Source of the DNA: VBAS01 sp963773465
GTDB lineage: Bacteria; Bacteroidota; Bacteroidia; Chitinophagales; Chitinophagaceae
Assembly: GCA_963773465.1 (NCBI GenBank)
Contig: CAVZBF010000002.1
Span: 558,001 to 622,000 of the forward strand
DNA length: 64,000 bases
Reading direction: 5' to 3'
Position 1 is the first letter of the stretch; each line of letters opens with the position of its first letter. Both the position numbers and the translations under genes were made by a program. The notes under the pieces were generated by a model, which was not told where the DNA came from, ran no database searches, and saw only the letters and a list, made by a program, of their open reading frames with translations. This document shows positions 57,523-64,000 of the stretch, piece by piece.

Positions 57523-58581
57523 TCATTTGAATTCGCCGCTATCTACATCATGGATGAATTTTATTACGCCATCCATAAAAACTTTCTGATCGTCATACAT
57601 GGCAAGATGACTTCCATTTGGACAATATAGATAGCGGCCTTTTTGCACCAGCTTACTTTGTTCTTCCATTGCTTTCGGATCCATGGTGTCATGTTTTGCG
57701 CCGATCATTAATGTTGGAATTCTTATTTCTTTCAACCTGTCTTTTATATTCCAGTTTGCAAGATTGCCACCGATACCCATTTCAGATGGACCCTGCATCA
57801 TTTTATATATCGTATAATTAAGATTAGCGAAAGAACGGGTTACCGGTTCCGGCCAGGGATTTAAGCGACAAATATGTTCATTATAGTAATTAGGTGTCAA
57901 TAATTCCATGTAACGTGTATTTTCAAAATCACCTTTAGCTTCAATAGCCAATATTTCTTTAAGTACATTAGGATCCATTTGCTTCATTAAAACTTCTTGT
58001 GCATATTTTCCATACTCCGGACAACTGGCCATCATGTTCGCAACGATCAGGCTTTTCATTTTATCCTGGTATTTCAACGCATATTGCATTCCAAGAATAC
58101 CACCCCAGGAATTTCCAAGTATGTAAAAATTTGTTGAGTCGGCTCCGATTGCCTGCCGAACCTGGTCAACTTCTTCTACAAACCGGTCAAGCAACCATAA
58201 GCTTGTATCAGCGGGTTTATCTGAATTACCGCAACCAAGCTGATCATATTCATAAAACTCAAAGCCTTCTTTTGGAAAAAAGCTTTCGAATACTTCCATG
58301 TACTGATGTGTAGCGGCCGGGCCACCATGGAGTAATAAAACTTTTATTCGCGGATTGTTGCCAAATCGTTTTGTCCAAACTTTAAATTCACCGTTGGGTG
58401 TTTTAACAGGGATCATTTTTATTCCCGCCATCTGTACACCGGTATCATCGTAATTAAAGTATTCATATAAATGTATATCTGCACCGCCGGCGCTGCTTGC
58501 ATTACTTGCCACTCCGCCGGTTTTTTGTTCGCAGGAAAAAATAATTGCAGATACCAGAATGAAAAAGAGAAGCTTTCTCAT
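57523..58581 (-). CDS. Proline iminopeptidase-family alpha/beta-hydrolase lipoprotein
   Basis: 352 residues; lipobox IFSC ends the signal peptide (MRKLLFFILVSAIIFSC). The oxyanion segment LLLHGGPAATHQYM, YEYDQLGCGNSDKP, the nucleophile elbow GNSWGG (Ser near residue 162) and the C-terminal GSHLAMYDD with the catalytic His fit the S33 proline iminopeptidase family; MIGAKHDTMDP holds the catalytic Asp. Likely cleaves N-terminal proline from peptides in the periplasm. Confidence 0.88.
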   Translation of the reverse strand: MRKLLFFILVSAIIFSCEQKTGGVASNASSAGGADIHLYEYFNYDDTGVQMAGIKMIPVKTPNGEFKVWTKRFGNNPRIKVLLLHGGPAATHQYMEVFESFFPKEGFEFYEYDQLGCGNSDKPADTSLWLLDRFVEEVDQVRQAIGADSTNFYILGNSWGGILGMQYALKYQDKMKSLIVANMMASCPEYGKYAQEVLMKQMDPNVLKEILAIEAKGDFENTRYMELLTPNYYNEHICRLNPWPEPVTRSFANLNYTIYKMMQGPSEMGIGGNLANWNIKDRLKEIRIPTLMIGAKHDTMDPKAMEEQSKLVQKGRYLYCPNGSHLAMYDDQKVFMDGVIKFIHDVDSGEFK

Positions 58582-58650
58582 AAGTTAGTTTTTGAATTGA
58601 AAAGGTAATGATTTTATTTATGTAATTTACTTTATCAAAAAAATACTGTT

Positions 58651-60296
58651 ATGAGGTTTCTATTTTTTCTTATCGTGTTTCCAGTGGCAACTATAGCACA
58701 AACTAAAAACGATACACTCCAGTTGATTCAAAAAACTGCTGCGCTTTACGATCTTGAATACACAATTGCCGAGGCAGATTCATTGATGGAGAGCATGAAG
58801 AATTATACCCAACTGATAAAAGGAATGCACAAAACGCTTCCCACAAATGATATTCCCTATCCTTTTGCTTTTAATCCGATTCCATACGGCGTAATAAAAC
58901 AAAGGACCACACAGACCGTTTCACTTCCATTTCGTGCCGATATTCAATTGCCAAAAAATAAAAATGATCTTGCGTTTTATTCTATTCCTCAATTGGCAGG
59001 ATTGATAAGGACAAAAAAAATAACATCGGTCGAGCTCACTAAATTTTTTATTGAAAGACTAAAAAAATGGGGTGATACATTAGAATGTGTGATCTCGCTG
59101 ACCGAAGACACCGCAATGGCACAGGCAAAACGGGCCGATGAAGAAATTAAAGAACGGAAAATACCGCGGCATACTGCATGGCATTCCTTATGGCTTAAAA
59201 GATCTGTTTGCAGTAAAAGGATATAAAACAACATGGGGCAGCACACCATACAAAGATCAATTTGTTGATGACGATTCTTATGTATATAAAAGATTGAGAA
59301 ATGCCGGCGCTGTGCTTTGTGCTAAATTATCGTTGGGTGCTCTTGCATTCAATAACAAATGGTTTGGTGGGGAAACAAAAAATCCCTGGAACCTGAATCA
59401 GGGGTCAAGTGGTTCATCCGCCGGTTCTGCTGCTGCAGTTGTTGCCGGGCTCTTGCCTTTTGCGATCGGAACCGAAACATTGGGCTCCATCGTTTCTCCT
59501 TCTACACGATGCGGCGCTACCGGCTTACGACCAACATTTCGGTTCTATCAGTCGCTCTGGTGCCATGGTGCTTTGCTGGAGTTTAGATAAGATTGGACCT
59601 ATATGCCGCAGTGCTGAAGACTGCGCAATAGTTTTTAATTATATAAAGGGAACAGATGGTAAGGATAATGGTTCGGTTGATAAGAATTTTAATTATGACG
59701 GTGTGGTTGATTTTAAAAAATTAAAGGTTGCTTATGCAGAAAATTATTTTAAACGATTAGCACCGGATGCGCAGGAAAGAAAAGTGTTGGAAGTGTACAA
59801 ATCGTTGGGTGCCGACATTAAAGCTGTTGATTTTCCTGACTCCACTGTGTATCCTGTAAATCTTATCAGTATTATATTGAATGCAGAAAGCGCCGCTGCT
59901 TTTGATGAACTGACAAGAACCAATCGCGATGACCTGATCGAAAGACAGGATAAAGGTTTTTGGCCAAATAGTTTTCGGGCAGCAAGATTAATTCCTGCTG
60001 TTGAATATATAAATGCAAACCGCTATCGCTATAATCTTTGCAAAGTAATAAATGATTTCATGAAAGATTATGATGTTGTGATCGTGCCAAGTTTTGCAGG
60101 CAGGCAATTAGCTATTACAAATCTTACCGGTCATCCTGTTGTAGTAATGCCGATGGGCTTTAATCAAACCGGCTCGCCTTTAAGCATCACCCTCATCGGT
60201 AATTTGTATGATGAAGCGACAATTCTTGCTGCTGCAAAAGCTTTCCAGGATAAAACGGATCATAATAAAAAGCACCCGGAGAAGTTTAAGGAGTGA
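58651..60296 (+). CDS. Amidase signature family protein, exported, two frameshifts
   Basis: Signal peptide ends ATIAQ. The amidase signature is spread over three frames: catalytic Lys in IPYGLKDLFAVKGYKTTWGS, the Ser-cisSer region GSSGSSAGSAAAVVAGLLPFAIGTETLGSIVSPS, and GATGLRPTFGSISRSGAMVLCWSLDKIGPICRSAEDCA. An extra A in the run near 59158-59161 (KERKYRGILHGIPYG is restored) and an extra C at 59540 break the frame. The C-terminal part DYDVVIVPSFAGRQLAITNLTGHPVVVMPMGF is typical. Repaired length is about 548 residues. Substrate not determined. Confidence 0.88.
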
Positions 60297-60349
60297 GTGG
60301 TGAATGATGAGTTGTGAGTTGTGAGTAGTAATTTAAAGTAGGCTTTCTT

Positions 60350-61069
60350 CTACTTGAGTTTATAATAAACACCAACATTCAACCCCACATTCCATAAATA
60401 AGCTGTTACCGGCAGGTCAATTATTTTTAAAAGCCCGTAGCGGAATGTTGGTTCTGTTCGCAAAAAGAAATTCTCTGTTAACTTAAATTCAACGCCTGCA
60501 CTTATTACTGAAGAAAGATTAAATTTTTTATACTCAAACTGATCAGATTGACGCAATTCTTTCTCACTACCATCACCATAAAATAAAGTAACCAGCTCTG
60601 ATTCGTTTAAAAGAATATTCACCGTAAGGCCTGCTCCGGCAATAAATTTTATATGCCCGCTTCCTGAAATGAAATTCAATTTCAGCGGGATATCAAGATA
60701 ATTGAAACTTGTTTGAGATTTAATGTGTGTCGGCTCACCTGGACGTGGTGCATAGTCCAAAGCATGTTTGGGGATTCTATGTCCTTTGTCGGAGTAAAGA
60801 AGTCCTGTTTGCAATTCTAATTTTTTGGATAGCCTGGCAATCAGGGTGAGACCAGTTGTGACACTAAACTTGCCTTTCTCTTGTTCGTTCCTGCTGTTAA
60901 TGACAAAATCACTGGATGAACTGCCATCGTTATTTTTTAGTTTCCGGTAATTGTAATCGGGAGAAAAACTAATGCCAATGGCGACATTTTTTTTTGTTTT
61001 ATCTTTTTTAGTAACCTGCGCATTAATCAATAAAGGAATGAAAGCAAGTATTAGAAATATTTTTCTCAT
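60350..61069 (-). CDS. Outer-membrane beta-barrel (porin family) protein
   Basis: 239 residues. Signal peptide ends LINAQ; alternating barrel strands (VAIGISFSPDYNYRKL, KFSVTTGLTLIARLSKKLELQTGLLYSDKGH, SFNYLDIPLKLNFISGSGHIKFIAGAGLTVNI, NLSSVISAGVEFKLTENFFLRTEPTFRYGLL) end with a C-terminal strand WNVGLNVGVYYKLK. OMP_b-brl_2-like; function unknown. Confidence 0.86.
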   Translation of the reverse strand: MRKIFLILAFIPLLINAQVTKKDKTKKNVAIGISFSPDYNYRKLKNNDGSSSSDFVINSRNEQEKGKFSVTTGLTLIARLSKKLELQTGLLYSDKGHRIPKHALDYAPRPGEPTHIKSQTSFNYLDIPLKLNFISGSGHIKFIAGAGLTVNILLNESELVTLFYGDGSEKELRQSDQFEYKKFNLSSVISAGVEFKLTENFFLRTEPTFRYGLLKIIDLPVTAYLWNVGLNVGVYYKLK

Positions 61070-61118
61070 ATCAACTGATTTTTTAAATTGACAACGAAAT
61101 ATTGAAGACTGTTGCGTC

Positions 61119-61838
61119 TTAATCTTTTACATTCTTTTCAGTTGCATTAATAATGCAATCGATCACCTTTTCTGCGCTGCATCCGTTTAGTCCCGCGCCC
61201 CAGCATGCATTAAACTCCAGTACAAACCAGCCAATAACTTTATTGTATGCCAAATCAATCACAACTGTCTTTGGCAACACGGTCTTATGTTTATTGATGA
61301 ATTCGTTTAAAAAAGATTCTCCTCCGTTAATGTCTGCAGCGCCCTCATAAATTGCCATGTCTTTTATTGTATTTTCTAAAACATAAGCCCGGGCTTCAGC
61401 TTCTATAGTCACAATTTCAGAAACCAGTATTTCTTCATTGTCACCGATGCGCCCTGATATTGCTCTAAAATCATCAATCGTTTTAAATACACCTGCCTGA
61501 AACAGTTTTGGAATTACCGGTTTAATAAAAATGGGAAAGTCAATGTATAAGAGTTGAGATATCTTTTTTAGTTCGATGTTTCGCTTTGTCCACTATTTAT
61601 CCAACCTTACTATCAACGTGTCATCAGGTGACACAAGTGAAAGATTATAAATTTGCGCTAACACCAAAGAAAAGGTTTGATTGCCATAAATTGCCAGTGG
61701 ATGACTGTCAAGTTTTTCATCTTTTATCCAATACTTTCCTAATCGTTGAATAGTTCCTCCGCGATTTATCCAGGTTTCAAAGACCTGGGTTCTTTCAATG
61801 TCAGCTTTTTCTGGAATGAGTAATATAGGTTGCTGCAT
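61119..61838 (-). CDS. R2K-clade ATP-grasp (DUF4343-like) with in-frame amber stop
   Basis: 239 codons. N-terminal part (61596-61838) reads MQQPILLIPEKADIERTQVFETWINRGG and ends VRLDK; a TAG at 61593-61595 interrupts, then the same frame continues WTKRNIELKKISQLLYIDFPIFIKPVIPKLFQAGVFKTIDDFRAI to AYNKVIGWFVLEFNACWGAGLNGC. FIKPVIPKLFQAGVF and WFVLEFNACWGAGLNG match the ATP-grasp substrate/ATP site of the R2K clade (DUF4343), which includes the translation factor CDC123. It may add an amide or peptide bond; the target is unknown. It lies near the glutamine amidotransferase gene on the opposite strand. Confidence 0.7.
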
Positions 61839-62220
61839 AAGTTGTGGTAGTCCTTAACAGATAAATTTACGCAACTTCCTGTTTCAATTTAATTCAGATT
61901 GCTTCGGCGCCGGCTGAACAATCTGAATAATTGAAGCATCTTCTGCCGGCCTCGCAATGACGAACACTCTGCGACACCGGAGGTCTATCCTAACTTCCGA
62001 AGTCTCGTCACCTCAATAGAATTACCGAACCCTGAAGAGTGCGACGCAACAAAAGCCCAATAGTACCGTAATTGCTGACTTCATAAAAAAATTTTCCTAA
62101 TTAGTAAATCTTCTATTACAGGAATATCATCTACAGTTAGTCATCACTTTATGAAATAGTTTCCACATTTGTTAGTAAGTCAGCAAGCGAACCGACAGAT
62201 GTCAACGTTAAAAATTTATT
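61839..62220. other. 382-base gap with palindromic and inverted repeats
   Basis: TTCAGATTG (61893-61901) pairs with CAATCTGAA (61919-61927) around a GC-rich loop holding CGGCGCCGGC; GCCGGC recurs at 61947-61952 next to CTCGCAATGACG. Further right is a composite half-element at 62015-62051 that has an inverted copy after the amidotransferase gene. No gene is seen in the gap. Confidence 0.6.
62015..62051. repeat. Composite inverted repeat, left copy
   Basis: AATAGAATT (62015-62023), an 11-base spacer, and AAGAGTGCGACGCAACA (62035-62051). Both blocks recur as reverse complements after the amidotransferase gene (63113-63129 and 63140-63148), with a spacer of 10 bases there. Confidence 0.85.
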
Positions 62221-63075
62221 ATGTTTGTGGGCATGGTTAATGACCGAAAGAAGATAAAAGTAGCAATCCTCGACCTGTATGAAGGCAAAGCTAACCAGGG
62301 CATGCGTTGTATCCGTGAAATTCTCACTGCCTACGGTGAAGTAAACAATCTTGATCTGCGTTGGGATGAATTTGATGTACGGCTGAAGAATGAAGTGCCG
62401 GACATGAACTACGATATTTATGTTTCAAGCGGCGGGCCGGGTTCTCCGCTCGAAAGCCGTTACCAGGAGTGGGATGAAAATTATTTTCGCTGGCTAGGCG
62501 AAGTTGAACGCTGGAATAATAATCCCGCCAACGAACAAAAGAAATACGTATTATTTATTTGCCATTCATTTCAATTAGCGTGTCGTCATTACAATGTTGG
62601 TATAGTTTGTAAGCGTCGCTCTACGGCTTTTGGAGTTTTTCCAATTCATATGCTGCAGGATGGCTATGATGAACCTGTGTTTTCCGGGTTGAAAGATCCG
62701 TTTTATGCTGTTGACAGCCGCGATTACCAGGTCGTTCAACCCAATCATAAAGTGCTGGAAGAAATGGGTGCGAGAATTCTTTGCATTGAAAAGAACCGTC
62801 CGCATGTTCCGTATGAAAGAGCAATCATGGGAATTCGCTTTAATGATTATATGATCGGCACGCAGTTTCATCCTGAAGCGGATGCGGTTGGTATGAGCAT
62901 GTACCTGCAAACGGAGGAAAAGAAAAAAACCGTGATCGAAGAACATGGAGAAGCAAAATGGTGGAGCATGTTACATCACCTGAATGATCCCGATAAAATA
63001 ATGTGGACCTATTCACATATACTTCCCAATTTTTTGAATCAATCTATTGAGCAATTACAATTGGAGTTAGTTTAG
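62221..63075 (+). CDS. Class I glutamine amidotransferase-like protein
   Basis: 284 residues; ATG at 62233 (MVNDRKKIKVAILDLYEG) is an equally plausible start. The catalytic triad is visible: nucleophile Cys114 in FICHSFQLACR, His217 and Glu219 in TQFHPEADAVGM; oxyanion GGPGS at 71-75. Class I glutamine amidotransferases supply ammonia from glutamine or act as hydrolases. No synthetase domain is fused, so it may work with the separate ligase proteins of the region or cleave gamma-glutamyl products; this is inference. The C-terminal 70 residues (KKKTVIEEHGEAKWWSML) are not typical GATase and may bind a partner. It is flanked by inverted repeats. Confidence 0.85.
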   Translation: MFVGMVNDRKKIKVAILDLYEGKANQGMRCIREILTAYGEVNNLDLRWDEFDVRLKNEVPDMNYDIYVSSGGPGSPLESRYQEWDENYFRWLGEVERWNNNPANEQKKYVLFICHSFQLACRHYNVGIVCKRRSTAFGVFPIHMLQDGYDEPVFSGLKDPFYAVDSRDYQVVQPNHKVLEEMGARILCIEKNRPHVPYERAIMGIRFNDYMIGTQFHPEADAVGMSMYLQTEEKKKTVIEEHGEAKWWSMLHHLNDPDKIMWTYSHILPNFLNQSIEQLQLELV

Positions 63076-63112
63076 ATTTTTGTTCCCGGCATTAGTAATT
63101 CTATTCAACGCC

Positions 63113-63148
63113 TGTTGCGTCGCACTCTTGTACTGCATCAATTCTATT
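63113..63148. repeat. Composite inverted repeat, right copy
   Basis: TGTTGCGTCGCACTCTT (63113-63129), a 10-base spacer, and AATTCTATT (63140-63148): the exact reverse complements of the two blocks at 62015-62051. A ten-base piece, CTGTTGCGTC, also occurs at 61110-61119, at the 3' end of the R2K ATP-grasp gene. Confidence 0.85.
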
Positions 63149-63159
63149 CGGCTTTTTTC

Positions 63160-63230
63160 GTGAATGGTGAATTGTCAATGGTGAAATGCCACCTCAAAAA
63201 TTATTGACCATTCACCATTGACCATTGACG
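63160..63230. repeat. ACCATTGAC/GTCAATGGT word inverted repeat
   Basis: Left arm GTGAATGGTGAATTGTCAATGGTGA, right arm TTGACCATTCACCATTGACCATTGAC. GTCAATGGTGA (63174-63184) pairs exactly with TCACCATTGAC (63212-63222). It lies between the amidotransferase gene and the next ATP-grasp-like gene. Confidence 0.8.
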
Positions 63231-63274
63231 TGTGCAGCTTTGTCTGTATCTTCCCTTTATAAAATCAAAAGCAT

Positions 63275-64000
63275 GGTTCCGGCAATAAGGAAAGAGTTTA
63301 ATAAGAATTTCACGAAGGAAAAATATGAGGCTTTCTTAACGGAGTTAAATGCCGTTCATCCGGATGCAATAGAATTTCGTGTGGCTGAGACACCTGTATT
63401 CGTTCCCAAAGACTTTACAAAAAAAATGCTGGATGCCTGTGAGAGCATTGTTGACATTATTGCTGATCCGAAATTCAAAGAGCTTACCCGGAATGCCATT
63501 CCAAAACATTTACAGGTACCGGGAGAAAATGGGCATTCACACTTCATTGCTTTTGATTTTGGCATTTGTATAAATGAAGCCGGCGAATATGAACCTCAAT
63601 TGATAGAAATGCAGGGCTTCCCTACCCTTTTCGCTTATGAAGTTTTATTGGATGATATTTTTAGAAAACATTTTCCTGTGCATGACAATTACAGTATTTA
63701 CCTCGGCAATTATGAAAGAGAAACCTACCTGCAATTATTAAAAGAAATTATAGTTGGAAATGAAAAGCCGGAAAATGTGATCCTGCTTGAAGTTTTCCCA
63801 CACAAGCAAAAAACAAGAATTGATTTTTATTGCACAGAGGATTATACAGGCATAAAACCTGTTTGTCTTACCGAGCTGATCCAGGAAGGCAGAAAGCTTT
63901 ATTACATGAATGAAGGAAAGAAAACCGAGGTAAAAAGAATTTACAACCGTGTGATCTTTGATGATCTTCAGCAGCAATCAGCAGAAGTACAGGCGAAGGG
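63275..64000 (+). CDS. ATP-grasp-like protein, N-terminal part, runs off the window
   Basis: Open from ATG 63275 to the window end with no stop: about 242 residues visible. It begins MVPAIRKEFNKNFTKEKYEAFLTELN and holds FRVAETPVFVPKDFTKKMLDACESIVD, QVPGENGHSHFIAFDFGICINEAGEYEPQLIEMQGFPTLFAYE, NVILLEVFPHKQKTRIDFYCTEDYTGIKPVCL and VKRIYNRVIFDD. The EMQGFP and YNRVIFDD segments recall glutathionylspermidine synthase-like or circularly permuted ATP-grasp proteins, but the fold call is tentative. Together with the amidotransferase upstream (200 bases away across a word repeat) it may belong to the same amidoligase set. Confidence 0.6.

Noticed and set aside
61119..61838. Stop-codon readthrough or pyrrolysine insertion at the amber codon
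   Set aside because: No accessory recoding genes or stem signal is visible and the contig has many base errors.
61839..62220. tRNA or small RNA gene in the GC-rich patch
   Set aside because: No cloverleaf-compatible arms or conserved TTC/anticodon pattern; the hairpins are repeat-type palindromes.

Overview
The window looks like a chromosomal segment of a Bacteroidota member, most likely Chitinophagaceae. The evidence is two giant secreted proteins with gliding-motility-associated (T9SS type B) C-terminal domains, two proteins ending in T9SS type A-like sorting domains, large TonB-dependent receptors with CarboxypepD_reg-like N-termini, a TamB homologue, many lipoproteins with short lipoboxes, TAnnTTTG-like promoter boxes and a moderate-to-low GC content (about 40% by eye). 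No rRNA, tRNA, CRISPR array, prophage or recognisable transposase was seen.

Layout. 0-8 kb: tail of a membrane protein, then a minus-strand run (GH16 glucanase lipoprotein, DHFR-like protein, Mur ligase, imidazolonepropionase), a T9SS-B cargo protein and two GNATs. 8-18 kb: CBM48-like protein, YD-repeat lipoprotein, class III cyclase with TPRs, second T9SS-B cargo, ThuA protein, esterase, zinc alcohol dehydrogenase, cupin, DinB. 18-23 kb: endonuclease III, two membrane/T9SS proteins, then an ECF sigma factor followed by an anti-sigma-like protein fused to a TonB C-terminal domain. 23-31 kb: DUF2911 protein, a minus-strand module (PIG-L deacetylase, two tiny membrane proteins, Na+/solute symporter) and an SPFH/flotillin-like protein. 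31-51 kb: M14 peptidase, TonB receptors, gamma-glutamyltransferase, porin, TamB, RibBA. 51-64 kb: RimK-like ATP-grasp and YbdK-like carboxylate-amine ligase, small lipoproteins, PHP phosphoesterase, prolyl-peptidase-like hydrolase, amidase, and at the right edge an R2K-type ATP-grasp, a class I glutamine amidotransferase and a further ATP-grasp-like protein that leaves the window.

Two features cut across the whole window. First, at least eleven genes are split by single-base frameshifts (or, in one case, an in-frame amber codon) although the protein resumes without loss. The shifts crowd into 24-31 kb and are absent from 39.3-54.6 kb, so base-level sequencing error is the likeliest reading. 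Second, many intergenic gaps contain inverted repeats built from one short word iterated several times, with a different word in each gap. One such word-array sits inside the Mur ligase coding sequence, and several supply stop codons to adjacent genes.

The best candidate for a little-described system is the ensemble of peptide-bond-forming enzymes (two or three ATP-grasp proteins, one GCS2-type ligase, one stand-alone glutamine amidotransferase). The amidotransferase gene is bracketed by composite inverted repeats.
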